Assembly (NCBI GenBank): GCA_004356685.1
Contig: SMWS01000141.1
Span: 1 to 5,346, forward strand
From: Deltaproteobacteria bacterium
Lineage (GTDB): Bacteria > Desulfobacterota_D > UBA1144 > Nemesobacterales > N074bin48
Length of the DNA stretch: 5,346 bases
Direction: 5' to 3'
Made by a program: the position numbers and the translations under genes. A model generated the notes under the pieces. The model made no database searches, was not told the origin of the DNA, and saw only the letters and a program-made list of their open reading frames with translations. Shown here one piece after another: positions 1 through 4,701 of the stretch. The stretch's first letter is position 1, and every line of letters begins with the position of its first letter.

Positions 1-1
1 C

Positions 2-85
2 AAGAATCTAAAGAAAGAAGATGAGCTTTTGATAAAGTTTCTTAAAGGAAGCGCAAGATGTAAAGTGCAAGAAACTTTAGATTAA
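2..85 (+). CDS. 3' end of an unrecognised gene (partial)
   Basis: One plus-strand frame is open from the window edge to a TAA at 83-85; the other two plus frames stop within the first 25 bases. The 27 residues are rich in Lys, Glu and Leu and end in ETLD, like an amphipathic helix at a soluble protein's C-terminus. The TAA overlaps the stop of the minus-strand gene ending at 82 by four bases, so the two genes converge tail to tail, a layout seen again at 2514/2515. The tail is too short to assign a family. It also contains one arm and part of the loop of a hairpin (33-79), so some of its sequence may be constrained by RNA structure rather than protein. That it is coding at all is an inference from the open frame and the tidy convergent junction. 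Confidence 0.4.
   Translation, partial: KNLKKEDELLIKFLKGSARCKVQETLD
33..79. terminator. Hairpin at a convergent gene junction, possible bidirectional terminator
   Basis: Perfect 11-bp inverted repeat: TAAAGTTTCTT at 33-43 pairs with AAGAAACTTTA at 69-79. Inside it, GCGC (51-54) can pair with GTGC (65-68) with one G-U. The hairpin begins three bases after the stop of the minus-strand gene ending at 82 and lies at the end of the plus-strand frame ending at 85, so it could serve both transcripts. No clear T-tract follows on either side, so intrinsic termination is not assured; it may instead protect 3' ends. Confidence 0.35.
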
Positions 86-1074
86 TTTGGATTTGCAAAT
101 TGTGAAATAGCAATAATACTTATATTAGCTTTCTTAAAGGCATCTTTGATATCACCGGCCGGCTGCTCATCTGTAATCAAATACCGAACACTACACCCCA
201 GCATGTCTTTTAAATTGTTGCCATTTAACTTACTGTAGACTTGCTCAATGCCCGCCTTTGATTCAATAAGTATTGTAGGCTTTGCCTCCAGAATATCTTC
301 ATAAAAACAGTTCATATCTTCTGCTATTATAATACGTATACCAAGACTGATTGCTAAAATATTAATTAACTTCTCAAACAAATTAGAAGAGAGCAGGTAA
401 CAGTAAGATTGATCCTCGGAAGATATAAATTTCAGCCTGTCATGTGCCCCGCTTAATAACTCAACAATTTTTTTATGATCAAAATCATTTCCTTGTACAT
501 CATCTCCATTTTTAGTGTAAATGGTTAAAGCTTTTTGTTCCGGCCCTATTTGCTCTGAAATGTTTTTGAGTTTATCCGTAAGTTCCTTTTTCTTTATCTG
601 GCCAAATTTAATAGCAGCTTTGTATGGAACTACTTTCTCATTATCCCCAAGTTTGGAATCATCAAAGATAAAAATCCTTTTGGCATGTTTCACCAACTTC
701 TTGTTATTTTTAATTTCTTTAATAAATTCATCATTCTGGGCAAATATGAATTTTGGTTTAGCAGAACAGACAGCTTCGTTGTACTCTAAAAATGTGTTGT
801 AGTCACTAAAAGGGATTATCCTCCCCCCCAATGAATAAACCGCAAGTTCACTAATAAAACATTCATTACTATTAGAGGATATTACAAGCGCACTATCACC
901 TGATTTAAAACCGAGGCTCAGTAGAAAAGAAGCCATGTTTTTGACCTCACTGTCAAAATCAAGCCATGTTATCTGTTTCCAACTCCATCCATCACGGCGC
1001 TGCAGTAACAGTTTGCTTTTATATTTTTTTATTAAACTTCCGACAAGTTCCGGGATAGTTCTGGTATTATTCAT
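82..1074 (-). CDS. Degenerate, truncated AMP-forming acyl-CoA synthetase-like protein (probable pseudoenzyme)
   Basis: A 330-aa soluble protein resembling the N-terminal domain of long-chain acyl-CoA synthetases (FadD15-type, AMP-binding family). Residues 5-100 follow the family: TIPELV, an RRDGWSWKQITW stretch, then an alternating fold around SGDSALVISSNS and SELAVYSLGGRIIPF. The rest still aligns by eye: LTIYT (183-187) before the ATP loop, a His at 200 as in the usual GVxLSH, KPTILIESKAGIEQVYSKL (265-283) like PTxxxxVPRxxEKxY, and VRYLI (296-300) before the usual SGGAPL. The active motifs are gone: the YTSGTTGxPKG loop reads YTKNGDDVQGN (186-196), SGGAPL reads TDEQPA, and the chain stops at AISQFANPN (322-330) where the family has GYGLTE. 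The C-terminal lid domain with its catalytic Lys is absent; family members are about 600 aa. The frame is intact, so this may be a non-catalytic relative rather than recent decay. No strong Shine-Dalgarno precedes the ATG. Confidence 0.7.
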   Translation of the reverse strand: MNNTRTIPELVGSLIKKYKSKLLLQRRDGWSWKQITWLDFDSEVKNMASFLLSLGFKSGDSALVISSNSNECFISELAVYSLGGRIIPFSDYNTFLEYNEAVCSAKPKFIFAQNDEFIKEIKNNKKLVKHAKRIFIFDDSKLGDNEKVVPYKAAIKFGQIKKKELTDKLKNISEQIGPEQKALTIYTKNGDDVQGNDFDHKKIVELLSGAHDRLKFISSEDQSYCYLLSSNLFEKLINILAISLGIRIIIAEDMNCFYEDILEAKPTILIESKAGIEQVYSKLNGNNLKDMLGCSVRYLITDEQPAGDIKDAFKKANISIIAISQFANPN

Positions 1075-1094
1075 AATAATTCATTCAAAAAATT

Positions 1095-1138
1095 AAGACA
1101 TATCAGGTAAATTATAAAAAAGACATATATTATTACCT
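1095..1138. repeat. Short direct and inverted repeats in the divergent intergenic region
   Basis: The 78-bp gap between the two divergent genes holds AAGACATAT twice, at 1095-1103 and 1120-1128, exactly 25 bp apart. It also holds AGGTAA (1105-1110) facing TTACCT (1133-1138) as an inverted pair. Such an arrangement could be a shared operator for divergent promoters, but the elements are short and the region is AT-rich. Confidence 0.3.
1111..1116 (-). promoter_or_regulatory. Possible -10 box for the acyl-CoA-synthetase-like gene
   Basis: On the minus strand these bases read TATAAT, a perfect -10 hexamer, 37 bases before the ATG at 1074. About 18 bases further upstream is TTAGGT (1135-1140), a poor -35. 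The region is AT-rich, so a chance match is quite possible. Confidence 0.25.
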
Positions 1139-1152
1139 AATATTATGAAAAA

Positions 1153-2514
1153 ATGAAAAAAATTATTAATTTAAAACCCCATAAAAGTAAAATCTATAGA
1201 CATGCAAAGAATATTGTTGAGCTACTGCACTCTAAAGGAAAAAAAGCGTTTATAGTCGGAGGTTCGGTTAGAGATACCCTACTTGGCATTGAACCAAAGG
1301 AATATGATATAACAACCAGCGCAACTCCCGATGAGGTTTGCAGCTATTTTCAAAATACAGTTGAGGTCGGGGCTAGCTTTGGGGTAATAATCGTCCTTGT
1401 AGGCGGTCTAAAATTTGAAGTAGCCACTTTTAGAATAGAAGAGAATTATTCAGATGGAAGACATCCTGATAAGGTGCAATACAGCGGGGAAGAATCAGAA
1501 GATGTAACAAGAAGAGATTTTACAATTAATGGAATGCTGTATGATCCAATATCTGAGCAGGTAATCGATTATGTAGATGGGCTCTCTGACATCGAAAAAA
1601 AGGTAGTTAAAACCATAGGTGATCCTTACAATAGATTTAAAGAAGATAAGCTCAGAATGATGCGGGCTATAAGATTTTCTTCAAGACTCGACTATGAGAT
1701 TGAGAAAGCAACTAAAAATGCCTTAAAGCAGCTAGCAAAAGAAATTGTACAGGTTAGCTCAGAAAGGATAAGGGATGAGCTCATTTCGATCATAACACAG
1801 AAAAATCCCGGCAAAGGGCTTTCTATGCTGAGTGATTATGGCTTGTTAAAGCAAATTCTCCCTGACGTTGAAATTATGAAAGGGGTCGCACAACCTCCGC
1901 AGTTTCATCCAGAAGGAGATGTTTTTGTACATACATGTCTTGTGCTCGATAAAATGTTTAAAAACTGCAGCGAGCAAGTAGGCACAGAACTTGCTCTTGC
2001 CGGTTTGCTTCATGATGTCGGAAAGCCTCCTACATATACAGTTGCCGACAGAATAAGGTTTAATGGTCATGACAGGATAGGCGCATCGATGTCAAAGAAA
2101 ATTTGCAGGAAACTGAAGCTATCAAACAAACAAATTGAAAGAATTGCTTCCCTCATTAGAGAACACCTAAAATTTAAAGATGTATTCCAAATGAGAGATA
2201 GCACTTTTAAACGTTTTGTAGCAATGGACTTTTTTGATGACCATATGGCCCTGCATTTAGCAGACTGCCAGGCAAGTCATGGAATGATGGGTGCGTATGA
2301 ATTTACCAAAAATAAACTTTCAGAGTTTAGTGAAGAAGAAATTAAGCCCATACCACTGATAAAAGGCAGTGATCTTATAATGTTGGGTTTTAAACCGGGA
2401 CCAATATTTTCTGAAATTCTAAATAGTGTTGAAGAAATGCAGCTTGAGGGAAACTTAACAGAAAAAAATCAGGCTATTGATTTTGTGAAAGCAAATTTTT
2501 CCTTAACTGAGTAA
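1153..2514 (+). CDS. CCA tRNA nucleotidyltransferase / poly(A) polymerase family protein with HD domain
   Basis: Class II nucleotidyltransferase, 453 aa, expected to add or repair the 3' CCA (or part of it) on tRNA, using CTP/ATP and no template; cytoplasmic. The head domain shows IVGGSVRD (34-41), then PKEYDITTSATPDEV (48-62) carrying the metal-binding carboxylates. RRDFTINGMLYDP (120-132) and the base-selecting EDKLRMMRAIRF (164-175, Glu164, Asp165, Arg168) follow, then SSERIRDEL (202-210). The C-terminal half has an HD phosphohydrolase domain with its likely metal ligands in place: His252 or His260, His287-Asp288, His306, His338, Asp371; it ends with the family's KGSDLIMLGFKPGP (404-417). 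HD-domain members often remove 2',3'-cyclic phosphates or phosphatase-trim tRNA ends. The first carboxylate of the usual DxD is Glu50, then Asp52. CCA-, CC- or A-adding specificity and poly(A) activity cannot be told apart here. The start at 1153 is forced by an in-frame TAA at 1138; no Shine-Dalgarno is visible. The stop abuts the convergent lipoprotein gene. Confidence 0.93.
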   Translation: MKKIINLKPHKSKIYRHAKNIVELLHSKGKKAFIVGGSVRDTLLGIEPKEYDITTSATPDEVCSYFQNTVEVGASFGVIIVLVGGLKFEVATFRIEENYSDGRHPDKVQYSGEESEDVTRRDFTINGMLYDPISEQVIDYVDGLSDIEKKVVKTIGDPYNRFKEDKLRMMRAIRFSSRLDYEIEKATKNALKQLAKEIVQVSSERIRDELISIITQKNPGKGLSMLSDYGLLKQILPDVEIMKGVAQPPQFHPEGDVFVHTCLVLDKMFKNCSEQVGTELALAGLLHDVGKPPTYTVADRIRFNGHDRIGASMSKKICRKLKLSNKQIERIASLIREHLKFKDVFQMRDSTFKRFVAMDFFDDHMALHLADCQASHGMMGAYEFTKNKLSEFSEEEIKPIPLIKGSDLIMLGFKPGPIFSEILNSVEEMQLEGNLTEKNQAIDFVKANFSLTE

Positions 2515-2928
2515 TCACTGGTAAAAATCAGTTGTGAAGTCTGGTTTTACATACCAGGTACTCCCTCTTTCTATCCACTTTTCATAAAGTACTTCTCTTT
2601 TTTCAGATATAGAGGGATATTTATAGTAGGTCAGCACAATTTTTACATCACATTGTTTCCCGTCTTCAGTAAATATATATTCTCTTATCTCATAACTTGT
2701 GATGTTGAGATTATCTTCCATCCTCAAAACAAAATCTTCATATGCAGATCTGTCTTCTAAATCTATAAACTGCTTTGATTTATCATAATATTTCCATTTA
2801 AGTACCTGATAATACCGTTCAGTTGCTTCCTTGAGAAGATCCGGACTTTGCCCAAACTTTCCCCTTGAATAGCAGGAAGAAAATATTAATACGATAAACA
2901 ACAGAGAGATTAGATTAATAGGTCTCAT
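2515..2928 (-). CDS. Small predicted lipoprotein, family not recognised
   Basis: 137 aa with a typical lipoprotein signal: basic Arg2, a hydrophobic core (residues 4-16), then a lipobox-like FSSC with the acylated Cys at 19. Phe at -3 is a less common but tolerated lipobox residue. The residue after Cys19 is Tyr, not Asp, which by the Lol rule favours the outer membrane in a Gram-negative. The mature part has a helical stretch (about 29-72, ERYYQVLKWKYYDKSKQF) followed by beta-strand-like segments (about 75-130, ending STWYVKPDF). This helix-then-sheet pattern resembles small NTF2/SnoaL-like lipoproteins; that is an inference from pattern only. It is the last gene on this strand after atpE, separated from it by 94 bp holding a hairpin, so it probably has its own promoter. 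Its stop TGA (2517-2515) touches the TAA of the nucleotidyltransferase gene with no gap. There is no Shine-Dalgarno before the ATG. Confidence 0.8.
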   Translation of the reverse strand: MRPINLISLLFIVLIFSSCYSRGKFGQSPDLLKEATERYYQVLKWKYYDKSKQFIDLEDRSAYEDFVLRMEDNLNITSYEIREYIFTEDGKQCDVKIVLTYYKYPSISEKREVLYEKWIERGSTWYVKPDFTTDFYQ

Positions 2929-2933
2929 GATTT

Positions 2934-2942
2934 AATATAACA
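2934..2942 (-). promoter_or_regulatory. Possible extended -10 promoter for the lipoprotein gene
   Basis: The minus strand reads TGTTATATT, one mismatch from the extended -10 consensus TGnTATAAT. The hexamer ends 6 bases before the ATG at 2928, so transcription would begin at or next to the start codon, giving a leaderless mRNA. That fits the missing Shine-Dalgarno. No good -35 is present; the expected -35 position falls in the palindrome at 2947-2963. Short motif in AT-rich DNA, so tentative. Confidence 0.3.
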
Positions 2943-2946
2943 CTAC

Positions 2947-2963
2947 TATTCTATAATAGAATA
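2947..2963. promoter_or_regulatory. Perfect 17-bp palindrome upstream of the lipoprotein gene, candidate operator
   Basis: TATTCTAT, a central A (2955), then ATAGAATA: two perfect 8-bp arms. On the minus strand it lies 19-35 bases before the lipoprotein ATG, overlapping the expected -35 region. It is also flanked by CTAC (2943-2946) and GTAG (2973-2976), which lengthen the symmetry with a 9-nt bulge. The size and symmetry fit a dimeric repressor site; I cannot assign a regulator. As RNA it could also fold into a hairpin. Confidence 0.4.
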
Positions 2964-2982
2964 CCTCGCGTAGTAGAATTTT

Positions 2983-3008
2983 AGGGGAGCACATGCTGGT
3001 ACTCCCCT
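2983..3008 (-). terminator. Strong hairpin after atpE, probable end of the atp transcript
   Basis: On the minus strand AGGGGAGTAC (3008-2999) pairs with GTGCTCCCCT (2992-2983): 10 bp with one G-U and a 6-nt loop, starting 14 bases after the atpE stop. GC-rich core in an otherwise AT-rich region. The next bases, AAAATTCT, are not a U-tract, so it may be a weak intrinsic terminator, a processing or 3'-protective stem, or allow some readthrough into the lipoprotein gene. Confidence 0.6.
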
Positions 3009-3022
3009 GAGTTATTAGGTGC

Positions 3023-3388
3023 TTAAATTTTTGATTGAAGTAAAAATGTGATAGCCAAAGCGTAAATAACAAGGGACTCAATAAGAGCAAGCCCAATAAT
3101 CATAGGTGTCTGAATCTTTGAAGCTGCACCCGGATTTCTTGCTATACCACTTAAAGCTGCTGCCGTAGCTCTACCCTGCCCAAGCCCTGCGATTCCTGCG
3201 GCTATTCCAATACCTAAACCTGCTCCTATAGCCAGACCTAGTTTACCTAGACCTCCATCTGAGCCAGCTGTTACTATAGCTTGTCCAGCTTCTACAACTG
3301 CTTCGCCGCCTTCTGCAAAGACATCTGGAGCTATCATAGCTAAAACAGCTAAAACCATAACACTCATAAAGGCAAATAACTTATTCAT
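3023..3388 (-). CDS. atpE: F-type ATP synthase c subunit (AtpE) with N-terminal signal-like leader
   Basis: Proteolipid of the membrane c-ring that carries ions during ATP synthesis. The hairpin core spans about 47-119: glycine-rich helix 1 (GLGKLGLAIGAGLGIGIAAG, GLGQG), polar loop SGIARNPGAA (80-89) with the conserved Arg-Asn-Pro, and helix 2 (95-117) with the ion-carrying Glu104 in ALIESLVIYAL. At 121 aa it is 30-40 residues longer than usual. Residues 1-25 look like a cleavable signal peptide (Lys3, hydrophobic 4-20, VFA before Glu26), followed by a short acidic Glu/Gly/Ala stretch. Leaders like this occur in some deltaproteobacterial c subunits. Gln71, Glu104, Ser105 and Tyr109 match ligand positions of Na+-binding c subunits, but the Thr of the Na+ motif is Leu106. 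It is the last gene of hemL-atpZ-atpI-atpB-atpE, 32 bp after atpB, with a very strong ribosome-binding site fitting its high copy number in the ring. Confidence 0.95.
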   Translation of the reverse strand: MNKLFAFMSVMVLAVLAMIAPDVFAEGGEAVVEAGQAIVTAGSDGGLGKLGLAIGAGLGIGIAAGIAGLGQGRATAAALSGIARNPGAASKIQTPMIIGLALIESLVIYALAITFLLQSKI

Positions 3389-3392
3389 GCTT

Positions 3393-3402
3393 ACCTCCTC
3401 CT
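3393..3402 (-). promoter_or_regulatory. Extended Shine-Dalgarno of atpE
   Basis: The minus strand reads AGGAGGAGGT, ending 4 bases before the atpE ATG. It holds two overlapping AGGAGG cores, 8 and 5 bases from the start codon. It is the only strong ribosome-binding site seen in the window and fits the need for many c subunits per enzyme. It also settles the start at 3388 and so the signal-like leader. Confidence 0.8.
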
Positions 3403-3420
3403 ATTATTATAATTTTGTTT

Positions 3421-4110
3421 TTAATGTTCGTGTGTAATAGACAGTGATATATAAATTGATGAAAGAATCGTAAATATAAACGCCTGCAAGAAAGAAACAA
3501 ATAAACCAAGACCAATAAATATAACCGGTATGATAAAATGCGTTAAGTCAGTAAAAATTCCCAGTACAAGATGATCACCCGTCATATTCCAAAAAAGTCT
3601 GAGCGAAAGAGAAAGAGGCCTTACAATATGGCTTATAATTTCGATTATCAACATAAGTGGCGCTAAGTAAATCATTGGCCCCAGGAAATGCTTTAAATAT
3701 TTCCAGCCATTTTCTTTGATACCATAATAGTTATACATAAAAAATATTACAAGTGCATAAGCTAAAGTTGTATTAAAATTGCCTGTAGGTGGAAGAAAAC
3801 CAGGCAGTAGACCAAGTATATTAGACAACAGAATAACGAAAAATGAAGTAGCTAAAAGTGGAAAATACGTTTTAGCCACTTTCTTTGAACCAAATATTCC
3901 AGCAAGCAGGTTTAATAAAAAATCTATTGAGAGAATTTCAAAAACATTTGTTAAAGAAAATTTCTCCCCGGGTATTACCGATTCGGGTTTAGAAATATTG
4001 GACTGGATCCTTTTAGCAGCAAGAAAAAGTAGCAAAAAAACTATAAGCGCCCCAAAAATATGATCATAATGAACCAGACCGAAATGCGTAAACCAGCTGT
4101 AGTGTCCCAT
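3421..4110 (-). CDS. atpB: F-type ATP synthase a subunit (AtpB)
   Basis: Integral membrane stator protein that forms the ion half-channels next to the c-ring. 229 aa, a usual bacterial length. Hydrophobic segments lie near 18-32, 82-103, 115-129, 145-163, 172-189 and 192-225. The signature helix reads HIVRPLSLSLRLFWNMTGDH (161-180): Arg171 is the essential stator arginine (Arg210 in E. coli), and RPLSLSLRLF is typical of the family. The last helix has FLQAFIFTILSSIYISL (207-223), with Gln209 matching E. coli Gln252. PTGNFNTTLAYAL (108-120) is the conserved loop entering helix 3. The residue after LRLF, nearly always Gly, is Trp174 here. It starts 2 bases after the atpI stop; a GAGAGG about 14 bases upstream lies inside the end of atpI, so translation is probably coupled. 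atpE follows after 32 bp. Confidence 0.96.
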   Translation of the reverse strand: MGHYSWFTHFGLVHYDHIFGALIVFLLLFLAAKRIQSNISKPESVIPGEKFSLTNVFEILSIDFLLNLLAGIFGSKKVAKTYFPLLATSFFVILLSNILGLLPGFLPPTGNFNTTLAYALVIFFMYNYYGIKENGWKYLKHFLGPMIYLAPLMLIIEIISHIVRPLSLSLRLFWNMTGDHLVLGIFTDLTHFIIPVIFIGLGLFVSFLQAFIFTILSSIYISLSITHEH

Positions 4111-4112
4111 AT

Positions 4113-4487
4113 CTATTTATTACCTCTCAAACTTTCTCCTATAAGAACTATTACTACTCCAGTAACCCCTATAAAAAATCCGTAAATATTTATTTTAGTA
4201 AATACAAAAAGACCTACTGCAAGAGCTACTAACAAAATCATCTTCAGTATAATTGCAAAAACACTAAATGCTTTGGTTTGTTTTTGATCTAAAAGTAAAT
4301 TCACTATAAACCTTATAGCAACTACATTAGCAGTAAACAAAAGACCACCTGTTGCAACTCCAAGTGCCATATCTCTATAGCCAAGTAGCACATTAATACT
4401 AATAATTATTAACGTTACTATTAGTGCAGATTTTTCAATCCTGCTAAACTCAAAATAATTATTTTGGCTCATTGTTGTCGTTGTCAT
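4113..4487 (-). CDS. atpI: AtpI-family ATP synthase accessory membrane protein
   Basis: 124 aa with four predicted membrane helices (about 19-37, 40-66, 73-96, 101-120), the layout of the ATP_synt_I family. Family members help assemble the c-ring or act with AtpZ in cation supply; neither role can be read from the sequence. Polar residues inside or beside the helices (Arg59, Lys82) are of the kind conserved in the family. Identity rests mainly on topology and on position directly before atpB. Two starts are possible: ATG at 4487 (used here, overlapping the atpZ-like frame by 29 bases) or ATG at 4472 (residue 6, overlap 14). Neither has a Shine-Dalgarno; the MTTTT opening is low-complexity, so the shorter form is plausible. 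The overlap suggests translation coupled to the upstream gene. Confidence 0.8.
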   Translation of the reverse strand: MTTTTMSQNNYFEFSRIEKSALIVTLIIISINVLLGYRDMALGVATGGLLFTANVVAIRFIVNLLLDQKQTKAFSVFAIILKMILLVALAVGLFVFTKINIYGFFIGVTGVVIVLIGESLRGNK

Positions 4488-4686
4488 CAGTTTTTGTTAA
4501 ACGAAATAAAATATTTATTACTGCAATTAGTCCAATTACCAGACCCAGCAAGGTAAACCAAGGTGTATCGGTGTTTAATTTTTTATCAAAATATTGACCA
4601 ACTAATAATCCTGCAATAACAGATAAAGCTAGTTCAATTCCGAATGCTAAATATTTAGCCCATCCAAGGTTTTTATTATTAACTTT
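4459..4686 (-). CDS. AtpZ/AtpQ-like two-helix membrane protein, start apparently frameshifted
   Basis: A 75-codon frame open after a TAG (4689-4687) to TAA at 4461-4459. It has the hallmarks of AtpZ-type 'F0F1-ATPase gene 1' proteins: NLGWAKYLAFGIELALS, helix 1 ending GLLVGQYFD (27-34), a short loop with TPWFT (41-45), helix 2 to about 63, then a charged tail. Its place before atpI-atpB-atpE is also typical. The frame has no ATG, GTG or TTG before the first helix. An ATG at 4702-4700 overlaps the hemL stop (TGATG), the expected coupled start, but its frame reads seven codons and meets TAATAATAA at 4681-4673. Removing one A from the AAA at 4686-4684 would join that ATG to the conserved frame as MGGFIEVNNKNLGWAKY. 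The gene may be a frameshifted pseudogene, carry a sequencing error, or use an unusual start or shift. The intact body and overlap with atpI argue for recent or no decay. Confidence 0.7.
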   Translation of the reverse strand, partial: KVNNKNLGWAKYLAFGIELALSVIAGLLVGQYFDKKLNTDTPWFTLLGLVIGLIAVINILFRLTKTDDNDNNEPK

Positions 4687-4701
4687 CTATAAAACCCCCC
4701 A

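Noticed and set aside
521..802. Plus-strand open frame of 93 codons opposite the acyl-CoA-synthetase-like gene
   Set aside because: Lies wholly inside a longer gene on the other strand; hydrophobic composition is the mirror of Lys/Asn-rich codons, and there is no ribosome-binding site or recognisable motif.
1846..2070. Minus-strand open frame of 74 codons inside the nucleotidyltransferase gene
   Set aside because: Entirely antisense to the well-supported HD domain; no motif or ribosome-binding site.
2505..2533. AACTGA/TCAGTT inverted repeat across the convergent stop codons at 2514/2515
   Set aside because: Only 6 bp with a 17-nt loop in AT-rich DNA and no T-tract; not enough for a terminator call.
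2952..2957. TATAAT on the plus strand inside the palindrome, as a plus-strand promoter
   Set aside because: No plus-strand gene lies downstream and there is no -35; it is a by-product of the palindrome.
3779..4063. Plus-strand open frame of 94 codons inside atpB
   Set aside because: Antisense to a clearly conserved membrane protein; no independent support.
3023..4487. N-type (Na+-pumping) ATPase operon, given the Z-I-B-E order
   Set aside because: hemL, not atpD/C, lies upstream, no atpF follows atpE, and the c subunit lacks the full Na+ motif; a split F-type operon fits better.
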